This document shows, in pieces, positions 25,383-34,056 of a stretch of 61,347 bases of DNA. Position numbers and translations under genes: made by a program. The stretch lies in assembly GCA_035645275.1 (NCBI GenBank), contig DASQMX010000012.1:1-61347 (forward strand). Reading direction: 5' to 3'. The stretch is from Paranoxybacillus sp035645275. GTDB taxonomy: Bacteria > Bacillota > Bacilli > Bacillales > Anoxybacillaceae. Numbering within the stretch: position 1 is the first letter of the stretch; every line of letters begins with the position of its first letter. The notes beneath the pieces were generated by a model. It searched no databases. It was given only the letters and a program-made list of their open reading frames with translations, and was not told the DNA's origin.

Positions 25383-26723
25383 ATGAGTCAGCTTATTCAT
25401 GGAAAGCGATTGACAGAGTGGCTGCATATGTATCCGCTTTTAGAAAAAATGATGTCGATGGAAGAAGTGTTTTGGCTGAATCCAAACTATACAAGATTCA
25501 CAAACATTGTAGAGGAGTTACCGTTTGATGAAGGGGATATGCTTGAAGCAGAACAGAGGTTGAAACGTTTTGCGCCGTTTATCGCAACGGTTTTTTCGGA
25601 AACAAAACATTCAAAAGGAATCATTGAATCTCCGCTTATGGAAATTGGAAACATGCAGGAAGAATTAACATCCATGTTTCAACTACCTATCCAAGGAAAA
25701 TTATTATTAAAATGCGATAGCCATCTGCCCATCGCTGGTTCAATTAAAGCAAGAGGCGGAATTTATGAAGTGCTTAAACATGCTGAAGAGCTTGCGCTAG
25801 AACATGGATTGCTGTCGCAAGAAGATGATTACTCCGTTTTTGCCAGCGATAAATTTCGCGCGTTTTTTTCGCAATATTCCATTACAGTTGGGTCTACAGG
25901 AAATCTTGGATTAAGTATAGGAATCATTAGCGCTAAACTCGGCTTTCGTGTCAACGTGCATATGTCGGCAGAGGCAAAACAATGGAAAAAGGAATTGCTA
26001 AAAAGCAACGGAGTGAATGTGATCGAGCATCATTCCGATTACAGCTATGCGGTAGAAATGGGACGGAAAGAAGCAGAAAAAGACCCGAATAACTATTTTA
26101 TTGACGATGAAAACTCTCCACATTTATTTATAGGGTACGCAGTTGCTGCTTTTCGCTTAAAGAAACAACTGGAAGAAAAAAAGATTGTTGTTGATAAAGA
26201 CCATCCGTTATTCGTCTATCTGCCATGTGGCGTCGGAGGTGCTCCCGGCGGCATTACGTTTGGACTTAAATTATTATTTCAAGACGATGTCTACTGCTTT
26301 TTTGCTGAACCGACTCATTCTCCTTGCATGTTACTAGGAATGATGACACAGCTGCATGACAAAGTTTCCGTTCAAGATTTCGGGATTGATAACAAAACCG
26401 AAGCAGACGGTCTTGCTGTTGGGCGGCCATCTAAATTTGTGGGAAAAACAATGGAAAAATTAGTGAGCGGCATTTATACGGTGAATGATGATAAATTATT
26501 TATGTTATTAAAACGGATGAAAGATGTAGAAGGAATCGCTTTAGAGCCGTCTGCACTTGCAGGTGTTTATGGACCTGTGCAGTTGTTTGACAAAGGGAAG
26601 CAGTATATGGAGCAGCATGGACTTACGATGAAACATGCCACCCATATATGCTGGGCCACGGGAGGAAGTCTTGTGCCTGAAGAGGAAATGAAGACATATT
26701 ATCGAAAGGCAGTAAACTTTTAA
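25383..26723 (+). CDS. dsdA: D-serine ammonia-lyase
   Basis: A 446-residue PLP enzyme of the threonine-synthase fold. The PLP lysine is in LPIAGSIKARGGIYEVL (about Lys122), and VGSTGNLGLSIG is the phosphate loop; the tail has CWATGGSLVPEEEM. It converts D-serine to pyruvate and ammonia, detoxifying D-serine. ATG 25383 is chosen because GGGAGTG (25370-25376) is correctly spaced; an earlier in-frame start at 25368 overlaps that site. It is a single gene with no DsdX or DsdC partner nearby. Confidence 0.95.
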   Translation: MSQLIHGKRLTEWLHMYPLLEKMMSMEEVFWLNPNYTRFTNIVEELPFDEGDMLEAEQRLKRFAPFIATVFSETKHSKGIIESPLMEIGNMQEELTSMFQLPIQGKLLLKCDSHLPIAGSIKARGGIYEVLKHAEELALEHGLLSQEDDYSVFASDKFRAFFSQYSITVGSTGNLGLSIGIISAKLGFRVNVHMSAEAKQWKKELLKSNGVNVIEHHSDYSYAVEMGRKEAEKDPNNYFIDDENSPHLFIGYAVAAFRLKKQLEEKKIVVDKDHPLFVYLPCGVGGAPGGITFGLKLLFQDDVYCFFAEPTHSPCMLLGMMTQLHDKVSVQDFGIDNKTEADGLAVGRPSKFVGKTMEKLVSGIYTVNDDKLFMLLKRMKDVEGIALEPSALAGVYGPVQLFDKGKQYMEQHGLTMKHATHICWATGGSLVPEEEMKTYYRKAVNF

Positions 26724-26870
26724 AGACTAGAAAATAATGATAGGCATAACATATATTTCTATCATTCACTCAAAAGTTGTATGGTTGCTGATAGTATTAA
26801 TTTGAGATAAGATAAATATGATTTATAGACACAAATTATTCATAGCAATTCATAGAGAAGGAGAATAAAA

Positions 26871-27587
26871 ATGGACATTCTGCAAACACTAGGTTTTGCT
26901 TTTTCTTCTGAGGCACTCGTTGCACTGTTAAAAATTATTGCAATTGATATTATTTTGTCCGGAGATAATGCGGTTGTGATTGCGATGGCAACAAGACGGC
27001 TACCAAAGCATCAGCAAAGTAAAGCGATATTTTGGGGTACGGCAGGCGCGGTCATCTTACGGATTTTATTTGCGGCAATAATCGTATTTTTATTGAAAAT
27101 CCCGTTTGTCAATCTCATTGGTGGCTTGTTGCTGCTATGGATTGCCTATAAAGTTCTTGTTGAGAGCGAGGAAGAGGCGGATATTCAGTCGCACGACCGT
27201 CTTTTTAAAGCGATTTGGACGATTATTTTAGCAGATGCAGTCATGAGCTTAGACAACGTTGTAGCCGTTGCCGGTGCATCAGACGGGCATATCGGGATGA
27301 TTGCTTTTGGAGTAGCCATTAGTATTCCAATTATGATTTTCGGTTCAAAGGCCATTGTAAGAATGATGGAGAAGTATGCCTGGATTGCTTATGCTGGCTC
27401 AGGGATCCTTGCTTGGACAGCTGGGGAAATGATGATGAAAGATAAATACTTGGCGAACTTTTTACACATTTCTCACGGTCCAGTGATGTATGCGGTAATT
27501 GCTGGCTTAACGATTCTCGTATTAGCTGCTGGATATGTAAAAAATAAAAAGATGGAAACAGAGAACAAAAAACAAATTACAGCTTAA
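26871..27587 (+). CDS. TerC-family integral membrane protein (YjbE-like)
   Basis: A 238-residue protein with seven predicted helices. The acidic motifs IILSGDNAVVIAMA (helix 2) and ADAVMSLDNVVAVAGAS are the hallmark metal-interacting sequences of TerC proteins. Bacillus relatives (YceF, YkoY, MeeY/MeeF) export Mn2+ and help metallate secreted enzymes. No yybP-ykoY manganese riboswitch is seen in the 147-base upstream gap. GGAGAATAAAA precedes ATG 26871. The palindromic repeat copy 3 starts 13 bases after the stop. Confidence 0.9.
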   Translation: MDILQTLGFAFSSEALVALLKIIAIDIILSGDNAVVIAMATRRLPKHQQSKAIFWGTAGAVILRILFAAIIVFLLKIPFVNLIGGLLLLWIAYKVLVESEEEADIQSHDRLFKAIWTIILADAVMSLDNVVAVAGASDGHIGMIAFGVAISIPIMIFGSKAIVRMMEKYAWIAYAGSGILAWTAGEMMMKDKYLANFLHISHGPVMYAVIAGLTILVLAAGYVKNKKMETENKKQITA

Positions 27588-27599
27588 ACTTATGACAAT

Positions 27600-27706
27600 G
27601 AGGCTGTCTCAAAAGTCCAGGGTTAGACCCCACAACACAATATATAGTTCATAATGTTTATATATTGTGAAACGCGCGTGAGGTCAGACCCTTATGAGAC
27701 AGCCTC
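27600..27706. repeat. nested palindromic repeat, copy 3 (reverse orientation)
   Basis: Outer arms GAGGCTGTCTCA / TGAGACAGCCTC differ from the common GAGGCTGACC / GGTCAGCCTC on both sides in a pairing-preserving way. The second stem (AGGGTTAGACC / GGTCAGACCCT) has also changed on both sides relative to AGTGTCAGACC. The central stem is CACAATATATAG / TTATATATTGTG. It lies after the TerC gene. Confidence 0.92.
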
Positions 27707-27800
27707 TTTTTCTATTGGAGAGAAGTAAAGTGAAAAGGTAAGATAGAAGAAATAGTATTATTTTGATTGAAGCATGTTGGCATAATTAGGAGGAAAAACA

Positions 27801-28484
27801 ATGGCCGATATTTATATAAGACAATTAGTACAGTGGATGAACCAACACCGAAATGAAGAAAATGCGAAACCGATGAAAAAATATATGCGTGACCAATTTG
27901 AGTTTCTTGGTATTAGGGCACCACAGCGCAATGCATTGATAAGGGAATTTTTAAAAGAGCACGGAAAACCGCGTTTGGAAGAGTTGCCACAAGTGGTTTT
28001 AGCGCTCTGGGAACTGCCGGAAAGGGAGTTTCAATATATCGCGCTTACTTTGCTTGAGAAGGATGTAAAGAAATTATCCGATGAACATTTAGTGCTAGCG
28101 GAAATACTGGTTGTCACAAAGTCATGGTGGGATACCGTTGACCCTCTTGCTGCAAACATAATTGGATCCATATTGAAAAAACATCCGAAATGGATTGAAC
28201 ATTATACTAGAAAATGGATTCAGTCTAATCATATTTGGCTGCAGCGCACTGCTATCTTGTTTCAATTAAAATATAAAAAAGAAACCGATGAACAATTGCT
28301 TTACCAGTATATTCGAATGTGCAAGGACTCAAAAGAATTTTTTATCCAAAAAGCGATTGGATGGGCGCTGCGGGAATACTCGAAAGCCAATCCAGAAAGC
28401 GTGATAAAATTTGTAGAAAGTGAACATTTAGCCCCATTAAGCAAGCGTGAAGCACTCAAAATCATTAAGAAGCACGAAAGCTGA
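27801..28484 (+). CDS. AlkD-like DNA alkylation repair protein
   Basis: A 227-residue all-helical HEAT-like repeat protein. AlkD-family landmarks include YMRDQFEFLGIRAPQRNAL near the start, WWDTVDPLA in the middle, and IWLQRTAILFQLKYK with FFIQKAIGWALREYSK near the end. AlkD glycosylases excise bulky or positively charged alkylated bases without base flipping. AGGAGG precedes ATG 27801. The stop overlaps the ATG of a truncated dehydrogenase fragment (TGATG), which suggests a former two-gene operon. Confidence 0.92.
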   Translation: MADIYIRQLVQWMNQHRNEENAKPMKKYMRDQFEFLGIRAPQRNALIREFLKEHGKPRLEELPQVVLALWELPEREFQYIALTLLEKDVKKLSDEHLVLAEILVVTKSWWDTVDPLAANIIGSILKKHPKWIEHYTRKWIQSNHIWLQRTAILFQLKYKKETDEQLLYQYIRMCKDSKEFFIQKAIGWALREYSKANPESVIKFVESEHLAPLSKREALKIIKKHES

Positions 28485-28618
28485 TGAGAGTGAAAAGGAT
28501 GGAAGTACAAAACATATTAGTTACAGGGCGGATTTATCAAGAAATGGAGCAAATTTTATTAAAGGAAAAGATCGATAAAGATTTTCGTTTTTTACCGGAA
28601 AATGAGGTTTCTCGTTAA
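28484..28618 (+). pseudogene. D-2-hydroxyacid dehydrogenase, N-terminal remnant
   Basis: A 44-codon frame overlapping the AlkD stop reads MEVQNILVTGRIYQEMEQIL, then KIDKDFRFLPENEV. This matches the first beta-alpha-beta unit of D-isomer-specific 2-hydroxyacid dehydrogenases. A stop (TAA 28616) cuts it before the Rossmann domain, and no continuation is visible in the next 60 bases before repeat copy 4. The rest appears deleted. Confidence 0.6.
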
Positions 28619-28678
28619 ACTAATTATTAATAAAGTCGATGTATTAAAAGGATATTAAAACAGTTAGAAAAAACGAAA

Positions 28679-28785
28679 GAGGCTGTCTCAAAAACCGAGG
28701 GTCAGACCTCATAACTATAGGACATAATGCTGGATAAATGAACCATATATTGTTAAACACACGGCCCCCTTATCAGACAGCCTCT
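28679..28785. repeat. nested palindromic repeat, copy 4 (reverse orientation)
   Basis: Outer arms GAGGCTGTCTCA / ATCAGACAGCCTC share the alternative GTCT/AGAC pairing of copy 3. The inner arms (GAGGGTCAGACCTC) are degenerate on the right side. It lies between the dehydrogenase remnant and the lutC stop (28798), ending 12 bases from it. Confidence 0.88.
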
Positions 28786-28797
28786 CTGTTTGATTAT

Positions 28798-29520
28798 TTA
28801 ACGGTCTTTTACAATAATGTACGTTGCTTTCATCGGTCCGTGTACACCAACGACTAAGTTCATTTCAATATCTGCCGAATTGCTTGGTCCTGTAATAAAG
28901 TTGATACAGGACGAGATTTGCTCTCCTTTTTCGATTCGTTCATGGATGAAAGCGGCCGCTTGTGTCATGCGCGGAACAATGGTGCTTTTCGGAACAATCG
29001 CCACATATGTTTGCGGTAGAAAGCTGACCGTGCGTCCTTTGCCGCTGCTGCTGAAGAGGACAACGGTGCCGGATTCAGCAAGCGTTATATCGCTGAACGT
29101 AATGCCGACATTCGCTTTTTCTGCACATTCAATATTTTTTTGCCCGATGGAAGCATTCCATACATGGACATCTATCTTTTCGCTTGGCCATTCTTCCTGC
29201 AAAAGTGAGAATAATCCATATTCAGCGAAACGCGGATCATCCCAGGTAACGACAGGACCGCCGCCATAATTGGAAACAACTTGTTTTAATGCTGCCGCCA
29301 GCTGATTGGCTGTCGTTTCGACTACATCTGTATGAATGCGGGAGCATTGTGATTTAAATGCTTCTACTAAATCATCTTGGCTGTATCCTTTAAATACAGA
29401 CCATTGCGGCTGATGCTTCCAATAAGGACGTGTAACACCTGTTTTGCGTTGTTCGCGTCCTAGCTTTTTGGCAATCGTTTGTAAAAATTTATCGCGATGA
29501 TGAATGGTACCTGCCGTCAT
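28798..29520 (-). CDS. lutC: lactate utilization protein C (LUD domain)
   Basis: A 240-residue LUD-domain protein, third gene of lutABC, needed for iron-sulfur-dependent oxidation of L-lactate to pyruvate. Readable landmarks are GITFSDITLAESGTVVLFSS and CINFITGPSNSADIEMNLVV, with GVHGPM near the end, as in LutC. ATG 29520 has AAAGGAGGAGAG upstream; longer in-frame readings into lutB are not used. The start overlaps the lutB stop by 4 bases, so the genes are coupled. Confidence 0.95.
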   Translation of the reverse strand: MTAGTIHHRDKFLQTIAKKLGREQRKTGVTRPYWKHQPQWSVFKGYSQDDLVEAFKSQCSRIHTDVVETTANQLAAALKQVVSNYGGGPVVTWDDPRFAEYGLFSLLQEEWPSEKIDVHVWNASIGQKNIECAEKANVGITFSDITLAESGTVVLFSSSGKGRTVSFLPQTYVAIVPKSTIVPRMTQAAAFIHERIEKGEQISSCINFITGPSNSADIEMNLVVGVHGPMKATYIIVKDR

Positions 29521-30950
29521 GATTGATGCTCTCCTCCTTTCTGGCGATTGTGAAACCAATCGCGAAATCTCTCTTTTCCCGGAGCTGGGAATTCGCGAGT
29601 TTCTGTCCATGCTTTTAATGGACCTGGACCATTTGAGATGCGATTATTTGCTGTAAATGGATTCATCGCACTCGGTGCCATTTTTGATCCTAGTTTGTAA
29701 AGTACTGACGAAGCGGCACCTAAACCGAACGCTTTCATCGCCAATTTTTCAGAAATTGGTGCTTTTCCTTCCCGTTCTACAATCACTTGGCGATGTTTAT
29801 GCAGCAATTCATGGAGCGGAATTTTTACAGGGCATGCTTCTGTACAGGCTGCGCATAATGTGGATGCATATGGCAATTCCTTATAATCATCGTATCCTCC
29901 CAATAATGGAGAAAGAACCGCGCCGATTGGTCCCGAATAAATCGAACCATAGGAATGTCCACCGATATGCCGATATACAGGACAAACGTTAACGCATGCA
30001 GCGCAGCGAATACATTGCAATACAGATTGAAATTCCGTGCCGAGAATATTTGAACGTCCATTGTCGACAATGACTAAATGAAATTCCTCAGGTCCGTCCA
30101 CATCTCCTTGCTCGCGTGGACCCGTAAGCACAGTAATATAGCTTGTTAATTTTTGTCCCACAGTGCTGCGAGTTAACAAACTAACGAGAACTTCCATTTC
30201 TTCGAACGTTGGAACGATGCGCTCCATCCCCATTACGGTAATTTGCGTTTTTGGCAAGGATGTTACTAAATCGGCGTTTCCTTCATTTGTTACGAGAGTG
30301 ATAGAGCCGGATTCAGCGATAGCAAAGTTGCATCCGGTAATGCCGACATCTGCTGTTAAATAGGCTTGCCGCAATGTGTGGCGTGCGTGCAAAGCTAATT
30401 CTTCTGGATTTTCTGTCTTTTTGTAATCTAGTTTTGCTTTAAAAACGTCACGAATTTGCTCCTTGTTTTTATGAAGCGCTGGAGCAACAATGTGTGATGG
30501 TGGATCGTGATCATCAATTTGTAAAATGTATTCGCCAAGATCGGTTTCGATTACCTCGCATCCAGCTGCTTCTAAAACCGGATTTAAATTAATTTCTTCC
30601 GTAACCATCGATTTCGATTTTACAATTTTTTTGGCGTTCTTTTTTACAACTACGTCACGGATGTATTCGTTTGCTTCTTCTGCTGTTTGCGCAAAGAAAA
30701 CATGTCCGCCGCGTTTGGCGACATTTTCGCTTAATTGCCATAAATAATAATCAAGGTTCTCTAATGTATGTTTGCGAATTTCTTCGCCTAATGTTCGCCA
30801 TTCTTCCCAATTTCCAAGTTCTTCTGCTGCTTCTAATCGCCTTGTTCTCAGGCGGTCTTGAGCCTCGGCTACTGCGCTGCGCATAAAGGAATTATGAATT
30901 CCTTTGTCTACACGCTCTTTAAATTCACCTGTGCCGATTTTCATTGCCAT
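29517..30950 (-). CDS. lutB: lactate utilization iron-sulfur protein B
   Basis: A 477-residue protein with an N-terminal LUD domain and two 4Fe-4S motifs: CIRCAACVNVCPVYRHIGG and CAACTEACPVKIPLHEL. It transfers electrons from lactate oxidation within the LutABC complex. ATG 30950 is preferred over TTG 30956 because AAGGGGTG is better spaced. It sits between lutA (19 bases upstream) and lutC. Length is normal. Confidence 0.96.
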   Translation of the reverse strand: MAMKIGTGEFKERVDKGIHNSFMRSAVAEAQDRLRTRRLEAAEELGNWEEWRTLGEEIRKHTLENLDYYLWQLSENVAKRGGHVFFAQTAEEANEYIRDVVVKKNAKKIVKSKSMVTEEINLNPVLEAAGCEVIETDLGEYILQIDDHDPPSHIVAPALHKNKEQIRDVFKAKLDYKKTENPEELALHARHTLRQAYLTADVGITGCNFAIAESGSITLVTNEGNADLVTSLPKTQITVMGMERIVPTFEEMEVLVSLLTRSTVGQKLTSYITVLTGPREQGDVDGPEEFHLVIVDNGRSNILGTEFQSVLQCIRCAACVNVCPVYRHIGGHSYGSIYSGPIGAVLSPLLGGYDDYKELPYASTLCAACTEACPVKIPLHELLHKHRQVIVEREGKAPISEKLAMKAFGLGAASSVLYKLGSKMAPSAMNPFTANNRISNGPGPLKAWTETREFPAPGKERFRDWFHNRQKGGEHQS

Positions 30951-30969
30951 TGACAATCACCCCTTTCTA

Positions 30970-31686
30970 TTAACGGCTGTTTAATACTTCAGCGATATGC
31001 ATCACTTTAATCGGTTTTCCTTGGCGTGCAATGCGCCCACCGATGTTCATTAAACAGCCGCAGTCTGCACCAATTAAATATTCAGCACCGACTTCTTCGA
31101 TATGATGAACTTTTTCGTCAACCATTTGCTCGGAAATCGGTCCCATTTTGACAGAGAATGTACCACCGAAACCACAGCAGTTGTGCGCGTTTGGCAGCGG
31201 GACAAACTCTAAGCCTTCGACATTTTTTAATAGTTTCATAGGCGCATCTTTTACTCCTAGCAAACGTGTCATATGACATGATGTATGATAAGTGGCACGT
31301 CCTTTTAATTTCGCTCGGGCATCTTCGATTTTTAACACATCGACGATAAATTGGGTCAATTCATATGTTTTATCTGCTAATGCTTTTGCTCTCGGCTCCC
31401 ATTCTGAATCTCCTTTAAAAATATGCGGATACTCTTTAAACATCGTTGCACAAGAGCCGGAAGGGGTGACGATATATTGTGCGTTTTCAAACGTACGAAT
31501 CATATGTTTCATCGCTTCTTTTGCTTCTTTTACGTAGCCGCTGTTGTAAGCTGGCTGACCACAGCACGTCTGCGCTTCCGGAAATTCAATTTCACAACCT
31601 AACCGTTCAAGCAATTCTACTGTTGCTTTTCCAACATTCGTATGAAATAAATCGACTAAACATGTAGCAAATAATGTAACTTTCAT
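30970..31686 (-). CDS. lutA: lactate utilization protein A (CCG-domain Fe-S oxidoreductase)
   Basis: A 238-residue protein with two cysteine-rich CCG domains: CGQPAYNSGY preceded by TCCGQ, and NCCGFGGTFSVKMG, plus CGCLMNIGGR at the end. It is the first gene of lutABC. GGGGGGAG precedes ATG 31686, which starts MKVTLFATCLVD. The promoter and a palindrome at 31755-31767 lie upstream, consistent with LutR repression relieved by lactate. Confidence 0.96.
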   Translation of the reverse strand: MKVTLFATCLVDLFHTNVGKATVELLERLGCEIEFPEAQTCCGQPAYNSGYVKEAKEAMKHMIRTFENAQYIVTPSGSCATMFKEYPHIFKGDSEWEPRAKALADKTYELTQFIVDVLKIEDARAKLKGRATYHTSCHMTRLLGVKDAPMKLLKNVEGLEFVPLPNAHNCCGFGGTFSVKMGPISEQMVDEKVHHIEEVGAEYLIGADCGCLMNIGGRIARQGKPIKVMHIAEVLNSR

Positions 31687-31754
31687 GAAAACTCTCCCCC
31701 CTATGGAAGAAAACATTTTTTTGCTTTAGTGTTAAACAATTAATCAGTCAACAG

Positions 31755-31782
31755 GTCATCAGATGACTTATGTGATATTATA
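31755..31782 (-). promoter_or_regulatory. lutA promoter with LutR-type operator
   Basis: GTCATCAGATGAC (31755-31767) is a perfect 13-bp palindrome of the FadR/GntR operator type. It lies just downstream of a minus-strand TATAAT (31777-31782), so a bound repressor would block transcription into lutABC. The regulator LutR is encoded directly upstream. Confidence 0.75.
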
Positions 31783-31817
31783 CTATATTTTTTGGAATTT
31801 TAATAAAATTTTGTGCA

Positions 31818-31859
31818 AAAAAACACTCTCAAATATTAAAAAGATTGAGAGTGCTTTTA
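31818..31859 (-). terminator. Rho-independent terminator of lutR
   Basis: GCACTCTCAA / TTGAGAGTG inverted repeat around an AT loop with a T-rich tail in the minus direction, immediately after the lutR stop. It separates lutR from the lutA promoter. Confidence 0.85.
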
Positions 31860-31863
31860 CCTT

Positions 31864-32574
31864 TTACTGAATGTATTTTGCTAATACTTTTTCTACGTTT
31901 CCTAAGTGTTCACGCATTCGCTCTTGCGCCAGTTCCGCGTTTTGTTCTTTAATCGCTTCGAAAATTCGAATATGCTCTTCCAATAACTGCTCGCTTGTCG
32001 TTTGTTTGGAAAATAGCCAAATTCTCCGCGTTTCGCGGATCGTTTCAACCATCATGCCTGATACATTGTTCATTAAACTAACTAAAATGGGATTTCGTGA
32101 TGCTTTAGCAACAGCCATATGAAATAGAAAGTCCGATTTTTCCCAAAGTTCTTCGTCACCAAGTCTTTCTCGCATTTGGTTGAGGGCATGTTCCATCGAT
32201 TGTAAATCTTTTTCCGTTCTTTTCTTGGAAGCAATGCCAGCTGCTCCTACTTCTAGCAATTTGCGAACTTCCAATAAATGAGCGATGTCATCTTTATTCA
32301 TAAGCACAGCAAGTGAAATCGGAAAGGAAAACATCGTCGGATTAAATTCGCGGACGTATGTACCTTCACCTTGTTTCATTTCGATTAGTCCCATCGCTCT
32401 AAGTGCGCTTAGTGCTTCGCGAATCGCTGCACGTCCGACATTAAAGTTTTCCGCAAGTTGTTGAACGGAGTCTAATTTATCGCCAGGTTTTAGTACGCCT
32501 GTTTTAATCATTTCAAAAATGGCTTCTGCAACTTCTTCATATATTTTTTTAGGTTTAATTTGTTTATATTCCAA
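31864..32574 (-). CDS. lutR: GntR/FadR-family regulator of lactate utilization
   Basis: A protein of about 236 residues: N-terminal winged HTH (GDKLDSVQQLAENFNVGRAA, then IREALSALRAMGLIE) and a C-terminal all-helical FCD ligand domain (about residues 90-225) with the metal-type His residues in FLFHMAVAKAS. It fits LutR, the lactate-responsive repressor of lutABC. AGAGGTG overlaps the upstream GTG (32583), so TTG 32574 is preferred. Own terminator downstream. Confidence 0.88.
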   Translation of the reverse strand: MEYKQIKPKKIYEEVAEAIFEMIKTGVLKPGDKLDSVQQLAENFNVGRAAIREALSALRAMGLIEMKQGEGTYVREFNPTMFSFPISLAVLMNKDDIAHLLEVRKLLEVGAAGIASKKRTEKDLQSMEHALNQMRERLGDEELWEKSDFLFHMAVAKASRNPILVSLMNNVSGMMVETIRETRRIWLFSKQTTSEQLLEEHIRIFEAIKEQNAELAQERMREHLGNVEKVLAKYIQ

Positions 32575-32583
32575 TTTATTCAC

Positions 32584-32839
32584 CTCTATAAAAAACTCAA
32601 ACTATTTAAATTATACTTATTATACATCGAATCTGGTTTCAAGGAGCGCATTCTTATCGGATGCGCACAATAACAGATCTTATTAGCTTTTATCAACGTC
32701 CCGGCTCATAATAACGGGATATTAAATTGGTTGCCTACTGAACTGAAAGAAATGAAAAGGGTATTGTCGAAAGTCCCGAATTTGTTGACTATAAAATGGA
32801 AAAAGCACAATGTGGAAGTCTTTCGCCTGTTTAAGATAA
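32584..32839. other. intergenic stretch upstream of lutR, no gene recognised
   Basis: About 250 bases with the lutR promoter region (AT-rich, 32590-32625) and a short protein-like open frame ending at about 32832 (KGIVESPEFVDYKMEKAQCG) that has no start or ribosome site. It may be a remnant; I cannot assign it. Confidence 0.35.
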
Positions 32840-32876
32840 AAAATAGGGAGCATTCATAGTTGCTCCCTATTTTTTA
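32840..32876 (-). terminator. Rho-independent terminator of mreBH
   Basis: AATAGGGAGCA / TGCTCCCTATT inverted repeat with flanking A and T runs, 15 bases after the mreBH stop. Confidence 0.88.
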
Positions 32877-32890
32877 TGAGTTTCTTCGTT

Positions 32891-33901
32891 TTACAGGGCT
32901 GTTTTCATGAGCTTATGAATAACGCTTAATGAACGTCCCGTACCGATCGCAACCGATTCCAATGGATTTGGTGCTAGGTGGACAGGAACAAACACTTCTT
33001 TGCTTAGCCACTCTTGCATCCCGTTTAGAAGAGCGCTTCCGCCAGTGAGAATAATGCCGCGTTCGATGATATCACCACTTAATTCTGCTGGGCAATCTTC
33101 TAAAGCTGCACGCACCGTGCCAAGCATTTGCTGAAGTGATTCCTCTATCGCTTCTTGTACTTCTGTTGATGTTAATGTGATTGCTTTTAGAAAACCTGTG
33201 ACTAGATCACGGCCATGAACATCCATTGATCTTTCTTCATGCTTGATCGGTGCATAACCGATTTCGATTTTGACTCGTTCGGCAGTACGCTCACCGATGA
33301 GTAAGTTATATTTTTTACGCACATATTGAATAATATCTTCATCGAGCTGGTCACCACCAATACGAATCGAATGACATGCCACCACGCCGCCGAGCGAAAT
33401 AATCGCTGCTTCCGTTTTGCCTCCGCCAATATTCATAATCACGTTTGCTACCGGCTCATCGACAGGCAAATCCGCACCGATTGCAGCAGCCACTGGTTCT
33501 TCGATTAAATAGACGTTTTTAGCACCGGAGCTCCTTATCGCTTCATGAATCGAGCGACGTTCCACGGAAGTAGAATGATATGGCGTACTAATAACTACAT
33601 TAGGTTTTTTGAGGGAAAAACCTAATTTTTTACTTGCCAATTTCATTATTTGTTTCAGCATATCCGTTGTTTTGTCAAAATCAGCAATGACTCCATGTTT
33701 TAATGGACGAATCGTCTCGATTTTTCCTGGTGTTTTTCCAATCATCATTTTCGCCTCAGAGCCCACAGCTAATACATCATTTGTCTCCGTATCAATCGCC
33801 ACGACAGATGGCTCATTGATAATTATTCCTTTGTTTTTACTGTATACTAAAATATTCGTCGTTCCTAAATCAATTCCAATTTCCAAATTTGTGAACATCA
33901 T
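32891..33901 (-). CDS. mreBH: actin-like cell-shape protein MreBH
   Basis: A 336-residue MreB-family protein: IGIDLGTTNILVYSKNKGII (phosphate 1), the EEPVAAAIGADLPVDEPVAN block, ILTGGSALLNGMQEWL (adenosine loop) and ESVAIGTGRSL. Features such as VYSKNKGI and the ISLGGVVACHSIRIGGDQLDE block match MreBH, which guides the LytE endopeptidase during elongation. Oddity: the phosphate-2 loop reads MNIGGGKTEA, where MreB proteins have DIGGGTTE, so the conserved Asp (D158-equivalent) is Asn and Thr is Lys. ATP hydrolysis may be altered. A Rho-independent terminator lies downstream. Confidence 0.93.
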   Translation of the reverse strand: MMFTNLEIGIDLGTTNILVYSKNKGIIINEPSVVAIDTETNDVLAVGSEAKMMIGKTPGKIETIRPLKHGVIADFDKTTDMLKQIMKLASKKLGFSLKKPNVVISTPYHSTSVERRSIHEAIRSSGAKNVYLIEEPVAAAIGADLPVDEPVANVIMNIGGGKTEAAIISLGGVVACHSIRIGGDQLDEDIIQYVRKKYNLLIGERTAERVKIEIGYAPIKHEERSMDVHGRDLVTGFLKAITLTSTEVQEAIEESLQQMLGTVRAALEDCPAELSGDIIERGIILTGGSALLNGMQEWLSKEVFVPVHLAPNPLESVAIGTGRSLSVIHKLMKTAL

Positions 33902-34056
33902 TTTTTCACCAACCTTATTTAGTCTAGACTTCCTCATATTTTTTCTTATTTAGTAAGTAATTTATGAGGGGAGACGTCTTATTCCTAGATCCAGCGGCTC
34001 ACTGCTATGTTAAAATAGATGGCAGATGTGCACTTTGCAGCTGGGAGTGAAGCGAA

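Noticed and set aside
19817..25528. Several 60-130 codon frames antisense or in other phases of the GGDEF-EAL and dsdA genes
   Set aside because: They lie wholly over well-supported genes and have basic/Cys/Ser-rich shadow composition.
26724..26870. Possible yybP-ykoY manganese riboswitch before the TerC gene
   Set aside because: The conserved aptamer blocks of that riboswitch are absent in this short AT-rich gap.
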